A stretch of 64,000 nucleotides of DNA from Cohaesibacter marisflavi (GCF_900115225.1 NZ_FOVR01000001.1:595727-659726), one strand, 5' to 3'; shown: positions 52,237 through 61,578, counted from the first letter of the stretch. Numbers and translations are program-made. Notes: generated from the sequence alone by a model not told the origin.

Positions 52237-53054
52237 CCAAACAGCGCCATATTCTTCTTCTCGGTGGTACAGCCGAAGCAAGGGAACTGCTTGAAACCGT
52301 GATCAAGTCGACAGAGCATGATGTCACCTATTCCCTTGCTGGGGTGCTCGGCAGCAAGGCCGAGGAAGTTCTACGCAGTCGGATGGGATTTGACAGCGAC
52401 CATTTCCAGTTTCGCATGGGGGGCTTTGGTGGTCCAAAAGGCTTGCATAGCTACATGCAGGATCATGGTATCGATCTCTTGATTGATGCGACCCACCCCT
52501 ATGCCACGGCCATTTCACGCAATGCGGTGGAAGCCTCAAAGAGTGCTGGTGTGCCTCTTGCCCGTTTCGTGCGGCATGAATGGGCCGAAACCGGCGAGGA
52601 TGAATGGACTGTCGTGAAAACGCTCACCGAGGCTGCAGCCGCGTTGCCCTCCGGTGTAACGGCTTTTCTCTCGGTCGGCCGCCAATCCATCGCTCCCTTT
52701 GCAAGCCGTAAAGATTGCAATTTCGTGATCCGCAGTATCGCCGAAGCCGAAGAGCAGATGTTCCATTCCGCCACCTTCATTCAAGGAATGCCGGGGCGGT
52801 CCATGGAAGAGGAAATGTCGCTCTTTCTCGACTATGATATCGACTATCTGGTGACGAAGAATTCAGGCGCTGGCAAGGCATCGCACAAGATTCTTGCCGC
52901 ACGGGAGTTGCATATTCCCGTCATCATGGTCAAGCGCCCCCATTTGCCCGAAAGCCCAGAATTCAGCGAGCTTGATCCAATTCTCAAATGGATCGACGGC
53001 GAGCCCGATGCGCCACAAGATGGGGCAACACAATCACAATCAGATCCAGAATAA
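52233..53054 (+). CDS. cobK: Precorrin-6A reductase (CobK/CbiJ)
   Basis: This 273-residue reductase reduces (cobalt-)precorrin-6A with a nicotinamide cofactor. Motifs are ILLLGGTAEARELLE, RMGGFGGPKGL, DATHPYATAISRNA and TKNSGAGKASHKILAAREL. It overlaps cbiD by ATGA, and cobQ starts 41 bp later. The last 20 residues (rich in Gln, Ser and Asp) go beyond the usual end of the family. Confidence 0.93.
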   Translation: MTKQRHILLLGGTAEARELLETVIKSTEHDVTYSLAGVLGSKAEEVLRSRMGFDSDHFQFRMGGFGGPKGLHSYMQDHGIDLLIDATHPYATAISRNAVEASKSAGVPLARFVRHEWAETGEDEWTVVKTLTEAAAALPSGVTAFLSVGRQSIAPFASRKDCNFVIRSIAEAEEQMFHSATFIQGMPGRSMEEEMSLFLDYDIDYLVTKNSGAGKASHKILAARELHIPVIMVKRPHLPESPEFSELDPILKWIDGEPDAPQDGATQSQSDPE

Positions 53055-53095
53055 CATCTGGCAGCTAAGACAAGAAAAGACAAACAGGAAAGCCC

Positions 53096-54565
53096 ATGCC
53101 AGCCATCATGTTTCAGGGAACCGGGTCCAACGTCGGCAAGTCCATGTTGGTCGCCGGTTTTTGTCGGTATCTTAAACGGCAGGGCTATAAGGTCGCTCCT
53201 TTCAAACCTCAGAATATGTCCAACAATGCGGCCGTCACTCCCGAAGGGGGAGAAATTGGACGGGCGCAGGCGCTGCAGGCTTTGGCTTGTGGGCTGGAAC
53301 CGAGCGTGCATATGAATCCGGTGTTGCTCAAACCCCAGAGCAATGTGGGCAGTCAGGTCGTCGTGCAGGGCAAGGTGGTCGGCCAGATGCAGGCACGAAA
53401 CTATAGCCAGAGCAAGCACTCGCTTCTGGAATCTGTGATGCAGTCCTATCAGATCATCAGCGATAGAGCCGATTTCGTCGTTGTCGAGGGCGCTGGCAGC
53501 GCTTCCGAGGTAAATCTGCGCAAAGGCGACATTGCCAATATGGGCTTTGCCGAGGCCGCTCGGTTACCTGTCATCTTGATTGGCGACATTGATCGTGGCG
53601 GCGTCATTGCATCGCTGGTGGGCACACAGCACCTGCTGACACCATCGGATAAAGAACTGGTAAAGGGCTACGTTATCAATAAGTTCCGTGGCGACGCTTC
53701 ACTCTTTACCTCAGGGTTGGAAATCATAACCAACCATACCGGCTGGCCCGGCTTTGGCATTCTGCCCTGGTTCGATGACGCTGTACGTCTGCCCGCCGAG
53801 GATAGCGAAGATCTCGGGCGCGACGTCGCTTCCGCGCATAGTGGAACGGCGCTGAAAATTGCCGTTCCGGTTCTGCCTCGCATTGCCAATTTTGATGATC
53901 TGGATGCCTTGAAATCCGAAGCCGGTGTTTCACTCACAATGGTTCGTCGTGGCGAGACAATCCCACTCGATAGTGATCTGGTGATCTTGCCCGGGTCGAA
54001 ATCCACAATTGGCGATCTGCAAGCGATGACAAGCGAAGGCTGGGATGTCGACATCAAGGCCATTGTGCGCCGGGGCGGGTCTGTGCTCGGACTATGCGGC
54101 GGCTATCAGATGTTGGGTAAACGCATCATGGACCCTGAAGGCGTGGAGACCGAAAAGGGGGCCGTCTGCGAAGGACTGGGGCTGCTTGATATTGATACGG
54201 TCATGGCTGGAGAGAAACGCACCGTACAAGTTGCCGGTTCGCATTTGGAGAGTGGCTCGCCCATGCATGGTTATGAAATCCATGTCGGTCGCAGCGAAGG
54301 ACCAGACCGCGCTCGTCCGATTTTTACGATAGAGGGGAAGGAAGAGGGCGCAACCTCGCCAGATGGCCGGGTCATGGGAAGCTATATTCACGGGCTATTC
54401 AATGATGATCAGTTCCGCGCGGCTTTCCTTAAATCTCTCGGCCATGCGGCTTCGGGCAAGAGTTATCAGCTTGGTGTCGAGAGCACGCTGGATGCGCTTG
54501 CAGATCATTTTGCCGAGCATATGGATGTCGAAGGGCTGATCAAAGTTGCCGAAGCAGGTCTCTAG
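53096..54565 (+). CDS. cobQ: Cobyric acid synthase (CobQ/CbiP)
   Basis: This 489-residue amidotransferase amidates positions b, d, e and g of adenosylcobyrinic acid a,c-diamide. P-loop is FQGTGSNVGKS (about residues 5-15), followed by FKPQNMSNNAAVTPEGGEIGRAQ (shown in part: PQNMSNNA). The C-terminal glutaminase has its Cys near residue 334 (GLCGGYQML) and the late His in GSYIHGLF. It is the last gene of the cbiD-cobK-cobQ run and is followed by a strong terminator. Confidence 0.95.
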   Translation: MPAIMFQGTGSNVGKSMLVAGFCRYLKRQGYKVAPFKPQNMSNNAAVTPEGGEIGRAQALQALACGLEPSVHMNPVLLKPQSNVGSQVVVQGKVVGQMQARNYSQSKHSLLESVMQSYQIISDRADFVVVEGAGSASEVNLRKGDIANMGFAEAARLPVILIGDIDRGGVIASLVGTQHLLTPSDKELVKGYVINKFRGDASLFTSGLEIITNHTGWPGFGILPWFDDAVRLPAEDSEDLGRDVASAHSGTALKIAVPVLPRIANFDDLDALKSEAGVSLTMVRRGETIPLDSDLVILPGSKSTIGDLQAMTSEGWDVDIKAIVRRGGSVLGLCGGYQMLGKRIMDPEGVETEKGAVCEGLGLLDIDTVMAGEKRTVQVAGSHLESGSPMHGYEIHVGRSEGPDRARPIFTIEGKEEGATSPDGRVMGSYIHGLFNDDQFRAAFLKSLGHAASGKSYQLGVESTLDALADHFAEHMDVEGLIKVAEAGL

Positions 54566-54593
54566 GGGCTCCAGATGCTCAAGAATCGAACAG

Positions 54594-54628
54594 GAAAAAG
54601 GCCCGACGCATCCGCCGGGCCTTTTATT
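54594..54628. terminator. Bidirectional rho-independent terminator between cobQ and the binding-protein gene
   Basis: AAAAAGGCCCGACG pairs across a short loop with CGCCGGGCCTTTT (54594-54626): a GC-rich stem with A-run and T-run on the two sides. It can stop cobQ on the plus strand and the convergent gene at 54651-56240 on the minus strand. Confidence 0.85.
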
Positions 54629-54650
54629 GTTTCGGCACTAAAAGAAAGGC

Positions 54651-56240
54651 TTAGCTTGCCATCCAGCATTTGACTGGAGCGAGGCCGTTCATCAGCTGGA
54701 AGACGCCGTTCTTTTCCCAGCCGCCGATTTTGTCAGAAACGCCTTCGATGAAGTCATTGAACATCGGGCAGATCAGGCCGCCTTCATCGCGTACCAGATA
54801 AGCCATTTCGCTATAGAGCTTCTTGCGTTTGCTCTGGTCCAGTTCGCCCTTGGCCTGAATGAGCAGCTCATCGAAGTGATCATTGTAGAAATGGGTGTCG
54901 TTCCAGTCGGCAGAAGATACATAAGCAGTTGAATACATCTGATCCTGCACCGTGCGACCTTCCCAATAGGACGCGCAGAAGGGCTGTTTGTTCCAGACGT
55001 TGGACCAGTAGCCATCAGACGGCTCGCGCTTGATCTCCAGCGGGATACCCGCCGCTTTGGCGCTTTCCATATAGAGCTGGGCTGCATCCACTGCGCCGGG
55101 GAAGGCGCTGTCGGATACGCGCAATACGATCGGGCTGCCATCGTGACCGGATGCCTTGTAAAGGCTGGCCGCTTTCTCCGGATCATATTCGCGCTGCGGG
55201 ATGCTTTCATCAAAGAAGGGATAAGCCGAGTTGATAGGGAAGTCATTGCCCACGGTACCATAGCCGCGCAGGATCTTGTCGACCATGTCCTTGCGGTCAA
55301 TGGCATATTTGAGGGCGTTGCGCAGTTCCTTCGTGTGGAATGGTTCACGGTCACACATCATGACGAAGACATAATGCCCACGACCTGCAACACGCTTAAT
55401 AGAGAGGCCCGGGGCACGGCTCAAAAGACCGGCAACCTTGGGCGAAATTTTATTGACGATATGCAGCTGGCCGGACTGAAGCGCCGCATTTCTGGCAGTG
55501 TCATCATTAATGACCATCATTTCAATAGCATCGAAATGACCCCGACTGGAATCCCAATAGTCAGGGTTCCGCTCAAAGGCAAAGCGAACACCCGGCTCGG
55601 CTTCGACCAGTTTATAAGCATTGGTGCCGATGGCTGCTGCCGGATCGTCACGACCACCATTGGGCTGGATCATCAAATGGAAGTCCGACATTAGATAGGG
55701 CAGGTCGGCGTTGGCGTTGGTCAGTTCGACGACAACACTGTCTCCATCTACCTTCACGCCGGAAATGTTGCGCATGACACCGAGCGCACCGGATTTGGAA
55801 TCCTTGTCGGAGTGCCGCAGAAGCGTTTGTTTGACGTCCTCAGGGGTCACGGTTTTGCCGTTATGGAAGGTCACATCCTTGCGGATCTTGAAGGACCATG
55901 TTTTGGCATCATCTGATGAGTCGTAGGATTCGGCCAGACGCATATCCAGAGTACCATCCGGATTGACGTCGAGCAGCGTTTCTGCCCATGTCCGCTGAAC
56001 CATGAAGGTCATCTGGTTGAGTGATAGCGCCGGATCGAGCGAGTCTGTGCTCTGGCCGCCGCCAATGCCGAATTTCGCAGTGCCGCCTTTAATCGGACCA
56101 GCTGCCTGCGCGACAGACCCTAGCAGTGAATTGGCAGCAACCGCCCCCAGACCGAGCGCTGCGGTGCGCCCCATGAATTCGCGGCGGGACATGCCGCCAG
56201 AAATGGTTTGATTGGCAAGAAATTCAAAATGCTTTCTCAT
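54651..56240 (-). CDS. Orphan peptide-type ABC substrate-binding protein with Tat signal
   Basis: This 529-residue SBP_bac_5 protein is exported by the Tat route: a SRREFM motif near residue 18 precedes the hydrophobic run TAALGLGAVAA and a likely cut after VAQA. The two lobes show LAESYDSSDDAKTWSFKIRKDVTFHNG (shown in part: WSFKIRKDVTFHNG), VELTNANADLPYLMSD and NPDYWDS, then REYDPEKAASLYKASG. No permease or ATPase gene lies beside it, so it must share a transporter encoded elsewhere, or its operon is cut. Its closeness to the choline genes may be chance. Solute unknown. Confidence 0.88.
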   Translation of the reverse strand: MRKHFEFLANQTISGGMSRREFMGRTAALGLGAVAANSLLGSVAQAAGPIKGGTAKFGIGGGQSTDSLDPALSLNQMTFMVQRTWAETLLDVNPDGTLDMRLAESYDSSDDAKTWSFKIRKDVTFHNGKTVTPEDVKQTLLRHSDKDSKSGALGVMRNISGVKVDGDSVVVELTNANADLPYLMSDFHLMIQPNGGRDDPAAAIGTNAYKLVEAEPGVRFAFERNPDYWDSSRGHFDAIEMMVINDDTARNAALQSGQLHIVNKISPKVAGLLSRAPGLSIKRVAGRGHYVFVMMCDREPFHTKELRNALKYAIDRKDMVDKILRGYGTVGNDFPINSAYPFFDESIPQREYDPEKAASLYKASGHDGSPIVLRVSDSAFPGAVDAAQLYMESAKAAGIPLEIKREPSDGYWSNVWNKQPFCASYWEGRTVQDQMYSTAYVSSADWNDTHFYNDHFDELLIQAKGELDQSKRKKLYSEMAYLVRDEGGLICPMFNDFIEGVSDKIGGWEKNGVFQLMNGLAPVKCWMAS

Positions 56241-56769
56241 TGCTTTTCCGTCTTACTATTGGTGTCATCCGCAATTAGAGGCGGCTCGCGGGGCCCCGAT
56301 GAGGCGGAATGGATTGGATCGATCGAGCCGAAACATGCATTGTCTTTGCCTCTTCTTGCCAACGCGATGGGATGGCTTCAAAAGGCAATGTTTATAGGTT
56401 CCTGCACCGCCAAGGCATAAAGCTGCGGTGCTGGGTGTCTCTTCCGGTGGGCTACAGATGCCTGCCGGTCCTGATTTTCATTACGCGGATTAAACGCCCC
56501 GCGCTGCGCTTCAGCATGCTAGTTTTATAAACTGGATCACGAGCGCGAGAGTGCGCCCAAGCCTGCAGTGCACTTGCAAGCGACCCGACCTAACAGATTG
56601 GAAACATTTAAAACTCCGAAGAAACAGAGCTTGTGGTCGGATCTTCCAGTCACCCGCACAGTTGGTTTTCTTGCTAAAAACCATAGGGCAGGTTTTGGGT
56701 GTTTCGGGTGGCAGAATAGAGTAGCCAGACAGCGAATAATTGTCCTATATTGCCGAATATACGTCCAAA
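56241..56769. other. Divergent non-coding region
   Basis: These 529 bp between the binding-protein gene and the AraC-type gene contain only short unsupported reading frames with no ribosome-binding sites or familiar motifs. Both genes must be transcribed outward from here. I see no clear palindrome or RNA gene. Confidence 0.5.
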
Positions 56770-57705
56770 ATGGCCAATAGCATCATGAATGTCAGCTTTC
56801 TTCTCTTTGATGGATTTTCCAATTTTGTCTTGTCTTGCTTGCTCGAACCCTTGCGGGTTGTTGAAGAGCAATATGGCGAAGGAATCCAAAGGCAGATACT
56901 CAGTATCGACGATGGTTCGGTGTGGACATCCTCAGGGCTTGAGATTAAACCAACCGCTTCAATTGCAGATCTTGAAAGCACGGATATTCTGGTCATTCTG
57001 GCCAGCAACAGCTTCAGGCAACATGTGACTGCCGACAATTTGCGCATTCTGGGGCAGCTTGTGCGCCAGAGCGAAACGGTGATTGCGGCGGATGCCGGTG
57101 CGTGGGTTCTGGCAGGGACCGGGCTGTTGGATGACCAGACCGTGGCCACCCATTGGCAGATCCAGGCCGACTTTGCTGAAGAATACCCGCAGGTGCATTT
57201 GACAAGCCAAGGTTATCTCAGGGAAGGGCGCTACTGGAGCTGCGGAGCTGCGTCCAGCGGTCTGGATCTGATGCTGGACCTTATCGCAGAGCGCTTTGGG
57301 GCCGATAAGGCCGTAATGGCCTCTTCCATGTTCATGCAGGACAGCAGCAGTTTCATCAAGGAACAGCTCAATAGCCCGTCGATTTCCGGCAAGGGGAGCA
57401 ACAAGATTTACGATGTGATCAATATCATGGCTGAAACGCTGGAACGGCCATTGTCCCTGCGCGAGCTTTCCGAGCGTGCCTATGTCTCTCCTCGTAGCCT
57501 CAATCGCTTGTTCCAGAGCGAAATGGATATGTCACCGGGGCGTTATTATCAGAATATGCGGCTGGCTCGAGCACGGGAACTGGCGGAAGGGACAGAACTG
57601 GGCCTGCATGAGATCGCCTTGCGGTGCGGCTATGCCGACAGCGCCTCTTTGAGCAAGGCTTTCAAGCGGATTTACGGTCAATCCATTCGCCAGCAGGTTT
57701 CCTGA
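56770..57705 (+). CDS. GlxA-family AraC-type transcriptional regulator
   Basis: This 311-residue regulator has an N-terminal DJ-1/PfpI-like (GATase-1-like) sensing domain (about residues 5-180; FLLFDGFSNF, DILVILAS, GAWVLAGTGLLDDQTVATHW) and a C-terminal AraC DNA-binding domain (about 215-305) with two helix-turn-helix units (LSLRELSERAYVSPRSLNRLF and LHEIALRCGYADSASLSKAF). GbdR and CdhR, which control glycine betaine and carnitine catabolism in Pseudomonas, have this build, so a betaine-related role near the cho-bet genes is plausible but unproven. ATG 56770 is used; ATG 56785 and TTG 56740 are alternatives. Confidence 0.85.
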   Translation: MANSIMNVSFLLFDGFSNFVLSCLLEPLRVVEEQYGEGIQRQILSIDDGSVWTSSGLEIKPTASIADLESTDILVILASNSFRQHVTADNLRILGQLVRQSETVIAADAGAWVLAGTGLLDDQTVATHWQIQADFAEEYPQVHLTSQGYLREGRYWSCGAASSGLDLMLDLIAERFGADKAVMASSMFMQDSSSFIKEQLNSPSISGKGSNKIYDVINIMAETLERPLSLRELSERAYVSPRSLNRLFQSEMDMSPGRYYQNMRLARARELAEGTELGLHEIALRCGYADSASLSKAFKRIYGQSIRQQVS

Positions 57706-57721
57706 ACGCGTGAGAAAGCGC

Positions 57722-57745
57722 GCCTCAGCCAACGAGGCTTTTGAG
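57722..57745 (+). terminator. Terminator after the AraC-type gene
   Basis: GCCTC (57722-57726) pairs with GAGGC (57734-57738), followed by TTTTGAGTGTTTT. It overlaps the end of the convergent esterase gene. The stem is short, so the call is tentative. Confidence 0.45.
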
Positions 57746-58603
57746 TGTTTTGAGGATATCATCAAATGCCGCAGCGGCTCTTCCGCTCCTGTGCCGAGCC
57801 CGCAGCCAACCATGCACCAAACCACTATGGGTCTTTATCTGCATATCAGCCCCGGCAGATTTAGCCTCTCTATGATAGTGGAAGGCATCATCATGCAGCG
57901 GGTCACATTCGGCAGGGAAGAGGAAGGTCGGCGGCAACTGGGCCAAATTTCCAAGACACGGAATGGCGCGAGCTGTCTCTTGCTTTACTCCGCGTACATC
58001 AGCAAAACCTATGAGGTCGTTAAGAGAAAGCAACGGCGCATTGGCATGAGCGTCAAAGCTGCCGCCATTCATGGGATATCCTAAATAGGGATAAATAAGA
58101 ACTTGCCCAAGCAGTCTTGGGGAATTCCAAACGCCAGCAACACTGGCGCAAAGGGTTGCGCCAGCACTATCGCCGCAAAGCACAATGGAATGCTGCTGTG
58201 TCAAATCCTTTGCCACAGCCTGCATGTCTTCAAAATCTGCCGGATGTGGATGCTCTGGTGCCAATCGATAGTCGATGGAAACAACCTGAACGCCGCTAGC
58301 AACAGCAATTTCGGCACAGATGTCATCGTGGCTTTCAAGGCCTCCCAAAACGAATCCTCCTCCATGGGCATAGAGGATGATGGCCTCGCTGGGGTGCCCA
58401 TAACAGCGGACAGGAACGCCAGCGATGGTATCATCGCAAACCGGCAGGCCCTTTGGTCGAGCTGCGCGAAATTGATCCGCCATGCGGTCGTAAACCGCTC
58501 TTTGGGTGGGCCAATCATCCGGTGCCAGATCATCGGGATAAAAGGAAAGCGTCTCCTTGATGAAAGCGAGGACGTCTTCATCAAGGAGAGTTGAATAGTC
58601 CAC
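57725..58603 (-). CDS. Alpha/beta-hydrolase, hormone-sensitive lipase-type esterase
   Basis: This 292-residue cytoplasmic esterase has the oxyanion-hole motif HGGG (YAHGGGFVLGG, about residues 80-90) and the nucleophile Ser in GDSAG (about 153). The acid and base of the triad probably lie in DPLHDDAF and LVHGWL near the C-terminus. There is no signal peptide. It starts 22 bp after the choV stop on the same strand, so it is likely to be transcribed with choXWV. A role on an imported choline ester is a reasonable guess from that position; the family acts on many short-chain esters. Confidence 0.86.
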   Translation of the reverse strand: MDYSTLLDEDVLAFIKETLSFYPDDLAPDDWPTQRAVYDRMADQFRAARPKGLPVCDDTIAGVPVRCYGHPSEAIILYAHGGGFVLGGLESHDDICAEIAVASGVQVVSIDYRLAPEHPHPADFEDMQAVAKDLTQQHSIVLCGDSAGATLCASVAGVWNSPRLLGQVLIYPYLGYPMNGGSFDAHANAPLLSLNDLIGFADVRGVKQETARAIPCLGNLAQLPPTFLFPAECDPLHDDAFHYHREAKSAGADMQIKTHSGLVHGWLRARHRSGRAAAAFDDILKTLKSLVG

Positions 58604-58625
58604 GCTTGCAATATCCTTTTAGCTT

Positions 58626-59663
58626 TTAGCTGTCTTCACCAAGATGGCCCGACAGGAATTTCAACACTTTGCGCGCTGAAAGCTCGCCCACGATTTCACC
58701 TGCTTTGGTCACGCCAAGCGGCTTGTCATTCTCGGCCAGAATATCGAGCATATCAGCAAGAAGCGTTTCTGCGGCGACCGTTTCTTCGTAACTGTCAGAC
58801 TTTGGTTTGTTCATGGCGTCAATGGCGCGCAGAACACCAAGCGGGTTCATATGGGCAACGAAGTCAGAGACATAATCATCCGCCGGTTTGGAAAAGATAC
58901 GCTGCGGTGTGCCGATCTGGCTGACATGACCACCCTCCATGATCGCGATGCGGTTGCCCAGTTTGAAGGCTTCATCAAGATCATGACTGACAAACAGAAT
59001 GGTGCGCCTTAGCTTTTCCTGCAAATCAAGCAACTCGTCCTGCAGCTTGGTACGGATGAGCGGATCAAGAGCAGAGAAGGGCTCGTCCATCAACAGGATT
59101 GGGGCATCCGTCGCAAAGGCGCGGGCAAGACCGACCCGCTGCTGCATGCCGCCGGAAAGTTCTCCGACCTTGTTATCGGCCCAATCCGCGAGCCCCACCA
59201 TGGCCAGTTGCTCCAATACCACGTCGCGGCGCTTCTTCTTGGGCATACCGGAAAGCTCCAGCCCGAGGCCAACATTCTCGGCCACGCTCCGCCAAGGCAA
59301 CAGACCGAATTGCTGAAACACCATCGCTACGCGCTGGCTGCGGATGTAGCGCAATTCCTTGTTGTTGGCTTCGGTGATGTCGATCATGCGATCACCGGTA
59401 TTGACCTGTACCGCTCCGCGTACCACAGGGTTCAGCCCGTTGACGGCGCGCAAAAGGGTGGATTTGCCCGACCCAGACAGGCCCATCAGGACGAAGATTT
59501 CGCCTTCCTTGACCTCGAAAGAGCAATTGTGCACTCCCATCACCTGATCGGTTTCTTCCTGAATTGTGGCACGATCCAATCCCTGATCCATCAGGGGCAG
59601 GGCTGTTTCCGGTTTGTCACCAAAAACAATTGACACATTTTCAAATTTGATGGCTGCGGTCAC
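58626..59663 (-). CDS. choV: Choline ABC transporter ATP-binding protein ChoV
   Basis: This 345-residue ATPase belongs to the OpuAA/ProV family. The N-terminal 45 residues (VSIVFGDKPETALPLMDQG and QEETDQVMGV) are typical of rhizobial ChoV. Walker A GLSGSGKST (about residues 60-68), Q-loop MVFQQFGLLPW, signature LSGGMQQRVGLARA, Walker B ILLMDEPFSALDP and H-loop FVSHDLDEA are intact. A single CBS-like segment occupies about residues 290-340 and may respond to ionic strength. It overlaps choW by 4 bp. Confidence 0.95.
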   Translation of the reverse strand: MTAAIKFENVSIVFGDKPETALPLMDQGLDRATIQEETDQVMGVHNCSFEVKEGEIFVLMGLSGSGKSTLLRAVNGLNPVVRGAVQVNTGDRMIDITEANNKELRYIRSQRVAMVFQQFGLLPWRSVAENVGLGLELSGMPKKKRRDVVLEQLAMVGLADWADNKVGELSGGMQQRVGLARAFATDAPILLMDEPFSALDPLIRTKLQDELLDLQEKLRRTILFVSHDLDEAFKLGNRIAIMEGGHVSQIGTPQRIFSKPADDYVSDFVAHMNPLGVLRAIDAMNKPKSDSYEETVAAETLLADMLDILAENDKPLGVTKAGEIVGELSARKVLKFLSGHLGEDS

Positions 59664-60496
59664 TGTTCACTCTTCCTGTTCAGAATACGATCAAGAATAA
59701 TGGCAACGACAACGATGACGAAACCACTTTCAAATCCGAGGCTGGTGTTGACCTGATTGAGAGCCCGTACGACGGGAACGCCAAGACCATCGGCACCAAC
59801 CAGCGCGGCGATGACGACCATGGAAAGTGCCAGCATGATTGTCTGGTTGAGACCCGCCATGATCTGCGGCATGGCATAGGGCAGTTCAGCCTTGAAAAGC
59901 ACATCGCGATCTGTACCGCCAAACGCGCGGACAGCCTCGATAAGCCGCTCGGGAGTGGATGAAATGCCCAGATGCGTGAGCCGGATAGGAGCGGGGAGGA
60001 CAAAGACCACAGTCGCAATGAGGCCGGGCACCATGCCAATTCCGAAAAAGACAATCGCAGGAATAAGATAAACAAAAGTCGGCAGGGTTTGCATCAGGTC
60101 CAGAATGGGACGCATCAGGGCGTAGCTTTTGGGCCTGTGTGCTGCCGCTATACCAATCGGGACCCCGATGATCATGCATACGGCGCAAGAAGAGAGAACC
60201 AGCGTCAGGCTCTCTGTGGTTTCGCGCCAATAGCCCTGATTGAGAATGAAAAGGAAACCTAGTCCGACAAAAAGACAGATTTTCCAGTTGCTTTGCAGGA
60301 ACCATGTGATGAGAACAAAGAGCGCGATGACAATGAGAGGGTGGGGGGTGTGCAGCATCCAGAGGATGCCGTCAATTGCGCTTTCCAAAATGATACTGAG
60401 GGTATCCAGAGCACCCTCCAGATGGGTGCGAATCCATTCGAATATTGCACTCGCCCAATCCCCGACGGGGATCTTGTGGGAATAGAGCCAATCCAC
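59660..60496 (-). CDS. choW: Choline ABC transporter permease ChoW
   Basis: This 278-residue permease of the ProW/OpuAB family has about seven helices. The N-terminal MDWLYSHKIPVGDWAS, the WRETTESLTLVLSSC stretch and the coupling loop with EAVRAFGGTDRDVLFKAELPYAMPQIMAG (shown in part: RAFGGTDRDVLFKAELP) are characteristic. It sits between choX and choV, 93 bp after choX with a hairpin in the gap. Confidence 0.95.
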   Translation of the reverse strand: MDWLYSHKIPVGDWASAIFEWIRTHLEGALDTLSIILESAIDGILWMLHTPHPLIVIALFVLITWFLQSNWKICLFVGLGFLFILNQGYWRETTESLTLVLSSCAVCMIIGVPIGIAAAHRPKSYALMRPILDLMQTLPTFVYLIPAIVFFGIGMVPGLIATVVFVLPAPIRLTHLGISSTPERLIEAVRAFGGTDRDVLFKAELPYAMPQIMAGLNQTIMLALSMVVIAALVGADGLGVPVVRALNQVNTSLGFESGFVIVVVAIILDRILNRKSEQ

Positions 60497-60553
60497 AGTA
60501 AATGTTCCTTATTTTCTTCTTGTTTGGGCATGGGGCTGCCACACCAAAGGAAA

Positions 60554-60574
60554 GACCTCGCCAGTGGCGAGGTC
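60554..60574 (-). terminator. Attenuator-like hairpin between choX and choW
   Basis: GACCTCGCC (60554-60562) and GGCGAGGTC (60566-60574) form nine perfect pairs around a three-base loop. It lies 16 bp after the choX stop on the minus strand, with no long U-run. It probably protects or partly terminates the choX message so that the binding protein exceeds the permease. Confidence 0.65.
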
Positions 60575-60589
60575 CATGATAAGAGCCGG

Positions 60590-61510
60590 TCAAAGACCAA
60601 GGGCCGTTTTTGCCGCAGGCAAAGCGTCCTCACCTTCCGTGGTTTTGACACCATCAAGCCAGCCATCAAGCACGGCCGGGTTGGCCTTGAGCCATTCAGC
60701 TGCCGCATCTTCGGCCTTTTTGCCGTCGTTGAGAATGGAGCCCATGATCTCATTTTCCATCTTGAGGGAGAATTCGAGATTATTCAGCAGCTTGCCAACA
60801 TTCGGGCATTCCTTGACATAACCTGCACGGACGTTGGTATAGACCGTTGCGCCGCCATAATTCGGGCCGAAATAGTCGTCGCCACCGCTAAGGTAAGTCA
60901 GGTCAAAGTTGGCGTTCATGGGATGAGGTTCCCAGCCCAGAAACACGATCGGCTTGTCGCGTTTGGAAAGACGCTCCACCTGGCTGAGCATGCCTTGTTC
61001 TGAGCTTTCCCTCACGGAGAAATCGCCAAGACCGAAGGCGTCTTTCTCGATCATGTCCATGATCAGACGGTTGCCATCATTGCCCGGCTCGATGCCATAG
61101 ATAACGCTTTTCAACTCATCGGCATGCTCTGCAATGGAAGCAAAGTTATTGATACCGAGTTCTGCGCCTGCAGCGTTGGTGGCCAGCGTATATTTGGCGC
61201 CTTCCAGATTGGCGCGCACGGTCTCAACGCTTCCCTTTTCCCGATAGGGTTTGATGTCGGCTTCCATTGTCGGCATCCAGTTGCCCAGAAACACATCCAC
61301 TTTGCCTTCTTCCAAAGAGATGTAGGTAACCGGCACGGATAGCACACGGGTTTCTGTTTTATAGCCAATAGTTTTCAGCACTGTTGAAGTGGCTGCGGTC
61401 GTCGCGGTGATATCTGTCCAGCCGACGTCCGAGAATGTCACTGTCGAACAATCAGCAAAGGCAGCAGTGGTGGACAGGGCAAGGATGGAGGCGGCGGTTG
61501 CCAGTTTCAT
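60590..61510 (-). CDS. choX: Choline ABC transporter substrate-binding protein ChoX
   Basis: This 306-residue periplasmic protein of the OpuAC type has a signal peptide (1-19, cut AFA|DCS). Marks of choline binders are VTFSDVGWTDITATTA, VDVFLGNWMPTM, YGIEPGNDG and FLGWEPHPMN, which supply the aromatic residues around the quaternary ammonium. ATG 61510 is chosen; an in-frame TTG at 61528 would extend the positive N-terminus without a better ribosome-binding site. It heads choXWV and is divergent from betI. Confidence 0.95.
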   Translation of the reverse strand: MKLATAASILALSTTAAFADCSTVTFSDVGWTDITATTAATSTVLKTIGYKTETRVLSVPVTYISLEEGKVDVFLGNWMPTMEADIKPYREKGSVETVRANLEGAKYTLATNAAGAELGINNFASIAEHADELKSVIYGIEPGNDGNRLIMDMIEKDAFGLGDFSVRESSEQGMLSQVERLSKRDKPIVFLGWEPHPMNANFDLTYLSGGDDYFGPNYGGATVYTNVRAGYVKECPNVGKLLNNLEFSLKMENEIMGSILNDGKKAEDAAAEWLKANPAVLDGWLDGVKTTEGEDALPAAKTALGL

Positions 61511-61552
61511 AACGTCTCTCGCTTTCAAATCGCTAGGTGTAGGAATAAAAAG

Positions 61553-61578
61553 TTATTGATTGACTAGTCAATAAATAA
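61553..61578. promoter_or_regulatory. BetI operator candidate between choX and betI
   Basis: A perfect 14-bp palindrome ATTGACTAGTCAAT (61559-61572), in a wider TTATTGAT...AATAAATAA context, lies in the 111-bp divergent gap. It resembles the ATTGAT-N-CAAT pattern of BetI boxes. Because the palindrome reads TTGACT on both strands, it may overlap the -35 elements of both promoters, so one bound BetI dimer could control choXWV and betIBA together. Confidence 0.6.
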
